NCBI GenBank assembly: GCA_050251635.1 | Contig: JBFWML010000055.1 | Coordinates: 1 to 13,145 of the forward strand | Reading direction: 5' to 3' | Length of the DNA stretch: 13,145 nt | DNA from: JBFWML01 sp050251635 | GTDB lineage: Bacteria; Campylobacterota; Campylobacteria; Campylobacterales; SZUA-545 | In this document: positions 1 to 5,776 of the stretch, piece after piece | Layout: each line of letters starts with the position of its first letter | Numbering within the stretch: position 1 is the first letter of the stretch | Notes under the pieces: generated by a model | Database searches by the model: none | Told to the model about the DNA's origin: nothing | What the model saw: only the letters and a program-made list of their open reading frames with translations | Position numbers and translations under genes: made by a program

Positions 1-1115
1 CGGGAGCGCTTCTTTTCCAGCGCACGCTGCCAGTAGGTCGAAGCGTAAAAGAGCGTGGGCACCGCCGAAAAGATGCTTTTACCCAAGAGGGTTGAAACCT
101 TCTCGATATCGAACTCTTTGAGGTCTTTAAACTGCGAAAGAATGTGGGGGAAAAAGTTTTTGAAAAAGCCGTGGATCAGGGCGTGGCGATCGTCGATCGG
201 CGCATTTTTTTCGGGCAGGGGCAGATGGGCGATTTTGTGCACTTCGTCTTTGAGCTTGCCCGCGCCCAGCATCCGTTCAAAAAGTCCCGGCTGCACGCCG
301 CCGAGCAGGTAATCGAGCAGCATGACCCCTTGGCCCTTTTGCTGGCTTTTGCCCCAGTCGTAGGCGATATTCATAATCATGTGGGTCAGCCGCACGGGGG
401 AGCCGCATTCGCCCCGCGCTTCGGCGGTTCCGGCGTTTAGCGCCTTTTTTAGGGCCGCCAGCCCTTCGCCTTCGCAGAGCGTGTAGGTCAGCCCCACATC
501 CATGCCGCCGTGATCGTCGCTGCCCGCGCTAAAGCCGATCGTCTCCCGGCGGCGCTTGTTAAAGCCGTGTTTGTCGGCGAGCTTGAGCAGATCCTTGGGC
601 GTTGTTTGCCGGGCGATCTCGGCAGTCAGACGGGAGGAAAGACGCGATCGGGTGCCGTTGATCAGCTCCCAGTTATCAAAGAGCAGCAGCAACCGCTCAA
701 CGTGGCTGCGGCTGAGCTTGCCGTCCATGTCATAGAGCGGATGGGCCAGCACATGGGTGATGTTTTCGTGCTGCAGATAGTCGGTGAGTTCATAGAGGTT
801 GTAGCGCAGCCGCTGGATTTCGGCGTGCTGACGCTCGGCAATATCGTAGGCCAGCACATGGACCTTGCAGCGATCTTCGGGGAAATAGGCGGTGATCTCT
901 TCGCTCACAAAGACGCCCGGAAGGTGGGCGATCTCCAAGCACCCGGCGATCTCGTCGTGATCGGTAATGGTAAAGAGGTTCATCCCCCGTTCAAAAAGCG
1001 TGTCATAAAGGCGTTTGGGGGTGATGTAACTTTCCTGAATGCCCAGTTTTTTGGAGAAAAATCCGGCGGATTTGCTGGAAAATTTAGAGTGCAGATGCAG
1101 ATCGGCTTTTGTCAA
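1..1115 (-). CDS. PHP-domain metal-dependent phosphoesterase, partial (3' end off the left edge)
   Basis: The minus strand is open from a TTG at 1115 to the window edge (371 codons, incomplete). The N-terminus shows the PHP (polymerase and histidinol phosphatase) metal-site signature: DLHLHS with H7 and H9, TDHD at residues 51-54, EE at 72-73, the His of HVLAH at 125, and SDDH at 199-202. These residues normally bind a cluster of two or three metals that hydrolyses phosphoesters. No signal peptide is visible, so it is probably cytosolic. The residues after about 290 are no longer obviously PHP. In related bacteria such an N-terminal PHP domain can precede a glycosyltransferase, but that part would lie outside the window, so this is only an inference. 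The TTG is the only usable start: the frame is open upstream to the SPOR gene's stop but contains no ATG, GTG or TTG, and the first motif begins four codons later. A GGGAAGG Shine-Dalgarno lies 6 nt upstream, inside a hairpin arm (see the terminator entry). Confidence 0.82.
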   Translation of the reverse strand, partial: MTKADLHLHSKFSSKSAGFFSKKLGIQESYITPKRLYDTLFERGMNLFTITDHDEIAGCLEIAHLPGVFVSEEITAYFPEDRCKVHVLAYDIAERQHAEIQRLRYNLYELTDYLQHENITHVLAHPLYDMDGKLSRSHVERLLLLFDNWELINGTRSRLSSRLTAEIARQTTPKDLLKLADKHGFNKRRRETIGFSAGSDDHGGMDVGLTYTLCEGEGLAALKKALNAGTAEARGECGSPVRLTHMIMNIAYDWGKSQQKGQGVMLLDYLLGGVQPGLFERMLGAGKLKDEVHKIAHLPLPEKNAPIDDRHALIHGFFKNFFPHILSQFKDLKEFDIEKVSTLLGKSIFSAVPTLFYASTYWQRALEKKRS

Positions 1116-1146
1116 AAGAAACCTTCCCGTTTTGGTTACGGGAAGG
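1114..1146 (-). terminator. Hairpin plus U-tract after the SPOR gene; its arm holds the next gene's Shine-Dalgarno
   Basis: On the minus strand, CCTTCCCG (1146-1139) pairs perfectly over 8 bp with CGGGAAGG (1129-1122) around a 9-nt loop. TTTCTTTT (1121-1114) follows. This is the form of a Rho-independent terminator, placed 17 nt after the SPOR gene's stop codon. The 3' arm contains the GGGAAGG ribosome binding site of the PHP gene, and its TTG start (1115-1113) overlaps the U-tract. The element may therefore both attenuate transcription and hide the ribosome site. On the plus strand no T-run follows. Confidence 0.6.
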
Positions 1147-1163
1147 AATGTAGAGCCAAAAGG

Positions 1164-1502
1164 TTACTGTTTGATTTCGATGATAAAGCCGTCGATCGCG
1201 TGGAGTTCGATGTATTTGCGCGCCGCCTTGTAGGTGGGAAAATCGTGCAGCCAGACGCGGTAGGGCGCATGGGCGTCTTCGACCTCGCGCACCTCGATGC
1301 GTTTGTCGCTAAAACGGGTACCGTTTTTCTCCCGCAGCAGTTCCGCCCCCTTGGGGTTGTTAAACGCGCCGATCTGGATGATAAATTTACCGGCCACCTC
1401 ATCCTGAACGGGCGGCGTCTGGATGACGCTGAAGGTTTCGCCAATCACCCCTTTGGCAAACAGCGGCAGAGTCAGAAGCGCGATAAAGAGCAGTTTTTTC
1501 AT
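1164..1502 (-). CDS. Small exported SPOR-domain protein
   Basis: This 112-residue protein begins with a typical signal peptide (MKK, then a hydrophobic stretch to about residue 16, ending near LFAKG), so it is probably periplasmic. Residues from about 37 to the end form one SPOR-like domain: GKFIIQIGAF is the usual first strand, followed by a helix (NPKGAELLREK) and the closing strand-helix pattern (YRVWLHDFPTYKAARKYIE). SPOR domains bind glycan strands stripped of peptide stems, often at the division septum. The protein is essentially a free-standing domain with an export signal and has no visible enzyme part. The start is ATG at 1502 with GAGGTG 2-3 nt upstream. It is transcribed divergently from the signalling operon and lies just upstream of the PHP gene, separated by a hairpin. 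The family call is good; a specific role is unknown. Confidence 0.8.
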   Translation of the reverse strand: MKKLLFIALLTLPLFAKGVIGETFSVIQTPPVQDEVAGKFIIQIGAFNNPKGAELLREKNGTRFSDKRIEVREVEDAHAPYRVWLHDFPTYKAARKYIELHAIDGFIIEIKQ

Positions 1503-1522
1503 AACACCTCGCTTTTGCCGGA

Positions 1523-1539
1523 CAATTCTACCAGAATTG
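1523..1539. promoter_or_regulatory. Perfect inverted repeat, candidate operator
   Basis: CAATTCT-ACC-AGAATTG: two perfect 7-bp arms around 3 bp. It covers the candidate -10 of the SPOR gene, a position suited to a dimeric repressor. The binding protein is unknown. Confidence 0.4.
1525..1530 (-). promoter_or_regulatory. Candidate extended -10 box for the SPOR gene
   Basis: Read on the minus strand this is TAGAAT preceded by TGG, that is TG-N-TAGAAT, a 5/6 match to the -10 consensus with the extended TG. It lies about 23 nt before the SPOR gene's ATG. No good -35 hexamer is visible at 16-18 bp. It falls inside the inverted repeat at 1523-1539. Confidence 0.35.
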
Positions 1540-1551
1540 AAAAAACGGAAC

Positions 1552-1573
1552 TTTTCATCATTACATCATGTAA
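1552..1573 (+). promoter_or_regulatory. Candidate tandem 11-bp response-regulator site, signalling operon promoter
   Basis: Two successive 11-mers, TTTTCATCATT and ACATCATGTAA, share TCAT in the same phase. The first T lies 28 bp upstream of the -10-like TACAAT at 1580. The same arrangement (TTTTCA, 11-bp pitch, 28 bp to the hexamer) occurs before the cytochrome operon at 5163-5184. OmpR-family regulators usually bind direct repeats with about this pitch next to the -35 region. Binding by the RR at 4515-5162 is inferred. Confidence 0.4.
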
Positions 1574-1574
1574 T
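1560..1574. promoter_or_regulatory. Perfect inverted repeat between -35 and -10
   Basis: ATTACAT-C-ATGTAAT: perfect 7-bp arms around one base, immediately upstream of the TACAAT hexamer and overlapping the direct repeats at 1552-1573. It could be a repressor operator or a fortuitous product of the overlapping repeats. Confidence 0.35.
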
Positions 1575-1579
1575 CTTTT

Positions 1580-1585
1580 TACAAT
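1580..1585 (+). promoter_or_regulatory. Candidate -10 box of the signalling operon
   Basis: TACAAT matches the -10 consensus at 5 of 6 positions, is preceded by a T-run, and lies 22 nt before the ATG of the first gene. There is no recognisable -35 box at 16-18 bp, which would fit an activator-dependent promoter. Confidence 0.45.
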
Positions 1586-1607
1586 GGGCGCAAAATAAAG
1601 GCCGGGT

Positions 1608-1868
1608 ATGAAACAGACGGTTATACTTCTTTTGACGGCGTGGCTGGCGTGGGCGCACGCATCGGGCGGCAACGAAACGGGACGGAAGGTTAAATGGGTG
1701 GGCACAATCCAAGCGCAGCAGGGCAATCTTTGGATGATCGACAATCAAAGGGTGGAGATTGGCGCCGCAAGCCGGATCGACAGCCCGCTAAGACCCGGCG
1801 ACCGGGTGCGCATCAAGGGTTATGCGCGAGAGGGGCGCGTTATTGCCGTGGAGATTAAACGCCAATGA
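1608..1868 (+). CDS. Small exported OB-fold-like protein heading the sensor operon
   Basis: The 86-residue product has an N-terminal signal peptide (about residues 1-18, ending WAHAS), so it is predicted to be periplasmic. The remaining 65 or so residues read as short alternating beta strands (VKWVGTIQA, LWMIDNQRVEI, GDRVRIKGYAR, VIAVEIKR). This is the pattern of small OB-fold proteins such as the DUF5666 or BOF type, and no catalytic motif is visible. Its stop overlaps the kinase start (ATGA at 1865-1868), so the two are translationally coupled. A periplasmic partner or ligand-binding accessory of the membrane sensors is a reasonable guess but only a guess. The Shine-Dalgarno is weak (AAAGG about 9 nt before the ATG). 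There is no Cys and no CXXCH, so it is not a cytochrome. The family assignment is tentative; that it is a real gene is fairly sure. Confidence 0.7.
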   Translation: MKQTVILLLTAWLAWAHASGGNETGRKVKWVGTIQAQQGNLWMIDNQRVEIGAASRIDSPLRPGDRVRIKGYAREGRVIAVEIKRQ

Positions 1869-3247
1869 GAACCGTCCGGCTTTTTGACGCTTTGTATAGT
1901 TACGGGCTCTACGCGCTTTTGTACATTTTGATGCAAGCGGGGCGCAAGGGGTTTGCCTTTTTTGCGGAGATCGATCATCTGGCGCTTTTGGTCGCCCTGC
2001 TGGCTCAAACCTGGCTTCTGGCCGAACGGCTCAATAGGCCCGGCTTGCGTTTTTTGGGGGCCTTGATCGCTCCGGCGGTCTATACGGTCTTTGGCCTCTT
2101 TGCCGAAATTCGCTGGTTTACCGATATGAGCCACGCCTTTTTCTGGCTGACGGCGCTGCCGCTGGCGGCGCTGGGGGCCTGGGGACGGTTCAATATCTGG
2201 GCCATCTCGGCGGCCGGTCTTATCAATGTTTTTATCTTTGTGTTTATCTTCTTTTTCTTTGAGATCAAGGCCAACGCCGCCTACTATCAGCACTTCACCA
2301 CCCTGAGCGTCACCGCGCAGGATGTGCATTTGCTCTTTTTCTTTGGCGCATTGAAACTTTTTATCGAAGAGCCCCACCACCGCTACATTATCCTCGGCGG
2401 TCTGGTTTTGGGGCTGTTTATCGCACTGGCTCAGGCGCGGGCGCTGCAAAACGCGCAAGCCCTCGACAGGCTCAACCGCGAGCTGGAAAAGCGGGTGCGC
2501 GAAGGGGTGCAAAAACAGGTGGAGCAAGAAAGGCTTTTGATTCAACAAAGCCGCATGGCGGCGCTGGGCGAGATGATGGGGATGATTGCGCACCAATGGA
2601 AGCAGCCGCTGGCCATTATCAGCCTGCTGTCCCAAAGCGCGCAGGCAGGGCTATCAAAGGCAAGGGCCGACAAAAAACAGATTGGCGAAGATCTCAAAAC
2701 CCTCGACGATCAGGTCGCCTTTATGAATCAAACCGCGCAGGATTTCCGGGATTTTCTCAAACCCTCCCGCCGGAAAATCCCCTTTGACGTTACGCAGGCG
2801 GCGCTGTCGGCTTTGAGCCTGACCTCGCGGCTGATTGAACAGGGCGGCATCCGCTTGAATGTGGAAAAACCCGACGAACCGCTGATGGTCACGGGCTATC
2901 CCAACGAATTCAGGCAGGTGATGATGAATCTGCTCATCAACGCCCAAGAGGCTATTTTGAGCCGCGACGATCTTAAAAGCGGCCGCATCGCGCTTCGGAT
3001 CGAATCCGCCGGCAAACAGGCGGTGATTACCGTAGAGGACAATGGCGGCGGCATCGAAGCCGAAGCGTTCGCGCACCTGTTCGATCCGCACTTCTCCACC
3101 AAAGTAAGCGGCAGCGGGCTGGGGCTTTATATGGCCCGCACGATTATCGAGGCCCACATGGGCGGACAAATCAGGGCCGAAAACAGCGGCGAAGGGGCGC
3201 GCCTGACGCTCTTTTTGCCGCTGGATGAACAGGACGGCGGCGCATGA
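1865..3247 (+). CDS. Membrane histidine kinase with 7-TM input domain
   Basis: The protein has 460 residues. Residues 1-190 contain seven hydrophobic segments (about 10-26, 38-54, 62-80, 88-105, 112-132, 154-168, 174-190), followed by a charged, probably coiled-coil linker (195-230). The kinase core is complete: H-box GMIAHQWKQPL with phospho-acceptor H243, N-box NLLINAQEA with N359, G1 motif EDNGGG with D392, an F-box FDPHFSTK, and G2 motif GSGLGLYMA. It should autophosphorylate and pass the phosphate to the OmpR-type regulator two genes downstream. No PAS, HAMP or periplasmic sensor domain is present, so sensing must lie in the membrane part. That part is clearly paralogous to the N-terminus of the next protein: H38, QT at 48-49, APxxYT at 69-74, HxFFW at 90-94 and HxYIIxGG at 172-179 are all shared. 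It overlaps both neighbours by 4 bp (ATGA), so expression is coupled. The ligand is unknown. Confidence 0.92.
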   Translation: MRTVRLFDALYSYGLYALLYILMQAGRKGFAFFAEIDHLALLVALLAQTWLLAERLNRPGLRFLGALIAPAVYTVFGLFAEIRWFTDMSHAFFWLTALPLAALGAWGRFNIWAISAAGLINVFIFVFIFFFFEIKANAAYYQHFTTLSVTAQDVHLLFFFGALKLFIEEPHHRYIILGGLVLGLFIALAQARALQNAQALDRLNRELEKRVREGVQKQVEQERLLIQQSRMAALGEMMGMIAHQWKQPLAIISLLSQSAQAGLSKARADKKQIGEDLKTLDDQVAFMNQTAQDFRDFLKPSRRKIPFDVTQAALSALSLTSRLIEQGGIRLNVEKPDEPLMVTGYPNEFRQVMMNLLINAQEAILSRDDLKSGRIALRIESAGKQAVITVEDNGGGIEAEAFAHLFDPHFSTKVSGSGLGLYMARTIIEAHMGGQIRAENSGEGARLTLFLPLDEQDGGA

Positions 3248-4518
3248 GGGCGTGGCTGGGGCGTTTTGCCGGGGAGCTGTTTTTATACTCGGGCCAATAT
3301 GCGCTTTTTTATCTCCTGATGAATCTTTCGCAGGGGGCGCAGCATCTTTTAAAGGACGGCGGCCATCTGGTGCTTTTTGCCGCGCTGATCGGCCAAACCG
3401 CCCTTTCGGCCAGCCTGACAGGCCGCCCCCTTTGGCGCGCGGCGTCGGTGTTCACCGCCCCGGTGCTCTACACGCTCTACGACGCGCCGGGCACCTATGA
3501 GTGGCTTTATAATATCGGGCATCTGTTTTTCTGGATTTTTTCGGCGGCGATCGCTCTTTTTCTGGCGCTCGCGCACCGCTTCCGCCAAGGCGCGATCAAG
3601 GCGGCAAGCGAGGCGGCGATTACCTTTACGAATATTGCGGTTTTTGTTTTTATCTATTTTTATTTTGACCTCAAGCTGGCTTTGAACAAACAGGTTAATC
3701 AGGGCCTCATCGATGCCGCCGGCCGCCGCGAGCTTTTGGAAATTTACAATATCCATTTGGGCTTTGCCCAATTTCTGGCAGACCCGGCCCATCTTTATAT
3801 TATTTTCGGCGGCCTGTTTTTGGGCCTGACGATCGCCTACAGCCGGATGCAAAATCTGCGGCTGACCGATCGGATCGACCGTTTGCTCACGCTCTATCTG
3901 GACGCTGGCATCAAGGAGCGGGTGGTGGCCGATCCGGAGGCCTCCGAACGGCGCGATCTGGTCTTGCTGTTTTGCGATATCCGCAACTTCACCGCCGTCA
4001 GCGAGGTTCATGCGCCGGATAAAATCGTCGGCACCCTGAACGAATACTACGGCGGCATGGCGGAGATTATCGCGCGGCACGGCGGTATTATCAACAAGTT
4101 TATCGGCGATGCGGTGCTGGTGATTTTTGGTCTTAAGAATAACGGCAACCCCAAAGAACAGGCGGTTTTATGCGCACAGGCAATGATAGGCGCGCTTGAG
4201 GAGATCAACCGCCGTCTGCAAACAAAGGGGCTGCCCGGGATTGACAATATCGGCATCGGCATCCACGGCGGCGAGGTCGTTTTGGGCGCGATCGGCAGCC
4301 GCGAACGCAAGGACTACACCGTGATCGGAGACGCCGTCAACACCGCTTCGCGGCTGGAAACGCTTTGCAAAACCCACGGCAAAAACCTCATCGTCTCCAA
4401 AACGGTTTTCGATGCGCTCTCTTTCCAGACGCAGTCACGGTTTGTCTTTTTGGAAAATGCGGCACTCAAGGGCAAGGCCGATAAAATTGCCGCATACGCT
4501 TACCGGGGTGAGGCATGA
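3244..4518 (+). CDS. Class III adenylate/guanylate cyclase with 7-TM input domain
   Basis: The protein has 424 residues. Residues 1-207 are a 7-TM domain homologous to that of the preceding kinase, and 208-235 form a short linker. The cyclase domain (about 236-420) is intact: metal ligands D245 (FCDIRNFT) and D289 (FIGDAV), purine-selecting K285 and T359 (KFIGD, DYTVIGD), and transition-state N366 and R370 (NTASR). Lys with Thr at the base-contact sites is the pattern of bacterial class IIIb adenylate cyclases, so cAMP is the likelier product, although cGMP cannot be excluded. Such enzymes work as homodimers. The gene overlaps the kinase and the regulator by 4 bp each (ATGA both times), so kinase, cyclase and regulator are made together. 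Adenylate cyclases are uncommon in well-studied Campylobacterota. No receptor for the nucleotide is seen in this window. Confidence 0.92.
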   Translation: MRAWLGRFAGELFLYSGQYALFYLLMNLSQGAQHLLKDGGHLVLFAALIGQTALSASLTGRPLWRAASVFTAPVLYTLYDAPGTYEWLYNIGHLFFWIFSAAIALFLALAHRFRQGAIKAASEAAITFTNIAVFVFIYFYFDLKLALNKQVNQGLIDAAGRRELLEIYNIHLGFAQFLADPAHLYIIFGGLFLGLTIAYSRMQNLRLTDRIDRLLTLYLDAGIKERVVADPEASERRDLVLLFCDIRNFTAVSEVHAPDKIVGTLNEYYGGMAEIIARHGGIINKFIGDAVLVIFGLKNNGNPKEQAVLCAQAMIGALEEINRRLQTKGLPGIDNIGIGIHGGEVVLGAIGSRERKDYTVIGDAVNTASRLETLCKTHGKNLIVSKTVFDALSFQTQSRFVFLENAALKGKADKIAAYAYRGEA

Positions 4519-5162
4519 GAATTTTGATTGTCGAGGACGACGCGCTGCTGGGTTCGCTTCTGGAAAGAAGCCTTAAGGAGCTGTTTACCGTCAACCGCGT
4601 CGCCACCGCTCAGGAGGCCGAAGCGTACATACAAAGCTACCGCTACGACGCGCTGGTGCTCGACCGGATGCTGGGCGGACGCGATGTGGGGCTGGGATTG
4701 ATCCAGCGCTTTAAAAGCCGCTCTCCCGAAGGGGGCGTGCTGGTCATCAGCGCGCGGGGCGAGACCGAAGAGCGCATCGCCGGGCTGGAGAGCGGGGCGG
4801 ATGATTATCTGCCCAAACCGCTGGATATTAGAGAGCTGATCGCCCGTCTCAACGCGCTCACCCGCCGCCGGATGCCCAAAACCCTCGCCCTCGGCCCGTG
4901 GCTGCTGGAGCTTGACGATCGGCAGGTTTTTAAAGAGGGCGAGCCCGTCCGCCTAACGCGCAAGGAGAGCGACCTGCTCTTTGCCCTGGCCCGCCGGGCG
5001 GGGAAGATTATCAGCCGCGACGCGCTGCAAGACGCGCTCTACCAAGACCCCGCAAGCGTGGCTTCCAACACGATCGAGGCGATTGTTAAAAGTCTGCGCA
5101 AAAAGCTGCCCGGCCTACCGATCGAAACCGTTAAAACGCGGGGTTATCTGCTTAAAAACTGA
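4515..5162 (+). CDS. OmpR/PhoB-family response regulator
   Basis: The product has 215 residues. The receiver domain (1-115) has the acidic pocket E7-D8-D9, the phospho-acceptor D50 (LVLDRM), the switch residue S79 (VISAR) and K101 (LPKPLD). A winged-helix DNA-binding domain (about 122-215) follows, with the usual LTRKESDLLFAL and SNTIEAIVKSLRKKL helices and the closing wing TVKTRGYLL. It is the natural partner of the kinase in the same operon. Its start overlaps the stop of the cyclase gene (ATGA at 4515-4518). The operon seems to end here: a 41-bp gap with a candidate promoter leads to the cytochrome genes. Likely targets are its own operon promoter and the cytochrome promoter, which share spaced TTTTCA repeats (1552-1573, 5163-5184); this is inferred from position and sequence only. 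Confidence 0.93.
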   Translation: MRILIVEDDALLGSLLERSLKELFTVNRVATAQEAEAYIQSYRYDALVLDRMLGGRDVGLGLIQRFKSRSPEGGVLVISARGETEERIAGLESGADDYLPKPLDIRELIARLNALTRRRMPKTLALGPWLLELDDRQVFKEGEPVRLTRKESDLLFALARRAGKIISRDALQDALYQDPASVASNTIEAIVKSLRKKLPGLPIETVKTRGYLLKN

Positions 5163-5184
5163 TTTTCACCGTTTTTTCATCACC
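5163..5184 (+). promoter_or_regulatory. Candidate tandem 11-bp response-regulator site, cytochrome operon promoter
   Basis: Two adjacent 11-mers, TTTTCACCGTT (5163-5173) and TTTTCATCACC (5174-5184), match at 8 of 11 positions. Direct repeats with an 11-bp pitch are typical OmpR/PhoB-family sites. They begin immediately after the regulator's stop codon, 28 bp upstream of a TAAACT hexamer. The 9-mer TTTTCATCA is shared with the signalling operon promoter. Confidence 0.45.
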
Positions 5185-5190
5185 CTCCCC

Positions 5191-5196
5191 TAAACT
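5191..5196 (+). promoter_or_regulatory. Candidate weak -10 box before the cytochrome operon
   Basis: TAAACT matches the -10 consensus at 4 of 6 positions. Transcription would then start at about 5203, almost at the ATG (5204), giving a nearly leaderless mRNA. That agrees with the pyrimidine-rich stretch in front of the ATG, which has no Shine-Dalgarno. Confidence 0.3.
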
Positions 5197-5203
5197 CTTT
5201 TCC

Positions 5204-5776
5204 ATGAAAAAAATTCAGCTTATCTGGAGCCTGCGGATGCGGCTCTTTCACTGGTTTTTGGCTCTGGCTATTTTGACCGCATGGCTTAGCGGCGATGACG
5301 AGTGGCTGGATATTCATACCCTTGCGGGCTATGCCGTGGGCGCGCTTTTGCTTGCGCGGCTCTATCTGGGTCTGGCCGGACGCGGTCACGAACGCTTTAA
5401 GGCTGCCTACGGGCCGGGAATCCGGATGTTTCAAAACCCCCTTGCCGCCGCGCGGGAGACTTCGCTGGACGCCACGGGTCATCCGCCCGCGTCGGCGGTG
5501 ACGCTGGGAGCATTGCTTATCTTGCTGATCGGCGTGGCGATCAGCGGCGTGGCGGCCTTGGGCGCAATGGAGATGGAGGGGCCGCTGGCGGGGGCGCTGA
5601 TGGGTCTGGATAAGCATCAGGCCCGCGCATTAAAAGAGTTGCACGAGATTTTCGCAAACCTTTCGCTGCTCCTGATTGGCGCGCATATTGCGGGGGTTTT
5701 GATTGACCACTTTATTCACAAAACCGGGGTTATACGAGGGATGATTACCGGATATAAGGAGACAAAAGATGATTAA
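5204..5776 (+). CDS. b561-type cytochrome b, membrane anchor of the SHP/DHC chain
   Basis: The protein has 190 residues with about four membrane helices (roughly 14-30, 38-58, 98-120, 145-170). Histidines sit where cytochrome b561-type and Ni/Fe-hydrogenase-type b subunits (PF01292) carry their haem ligands: H16 (RLFHWFLA), H38 (DIHTLAGY), H147 (ELHEIF) and H161 (IGAHIAG). It would take electrons from quinol or pass them to it, and hand them to periplasmic cytochromes c. Downstream lie SHP and DHC, whose genes are found next to just such a cytochrome b in several proteobacteria, so it is probably the quinol oxidase arm of that chain. No upstream in-frame start exists. The start lacks a Shine-Dalgarno and may be leaderless. 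The gene overlaps the next one by 8 bp. Confidence 0.85.
   Translation: MKKIQLIWSLRMRLFHWFLALAILTAWLSGDDEWLDIHTLAGYAVGALLLARLYLGLAGRGHERFKAAYGPGIRMFQNPLAAARETSLDATGHPPASAVTLGALLILLIGVAISGVAALGAMEMEGPLAGALMGLDKHQARALKELHEIFANLSLLLIGAHIAGVLIDHFIHKTGVIRGMITGYKETKDD

Noticed and set aside
510..1598. A 362-codon open frame on the plus strand
   Set aside because: It lies antisense to the PHP and SPOR genes, which carry clear family motifs. The plus-strand product matches nothing I recognise and is a shadow of GC-rich coding sequence.
1820..2635. A 271-codon open frame on the minus strand within the kinase gene
   Set aside because: It is antisense to the membrane and H-box parts of the kinase, with low-complexity Gln/Lys-rich content and no ribosome site.
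3225..3500. Small plus-strand frame overlapping the start of the cyclase gene
   Set aside because: It is out of frame with both the kinase and the cyclase, Arg/Pro/Gly-rich, and has no ribosome site. The two real genes cover it fully.
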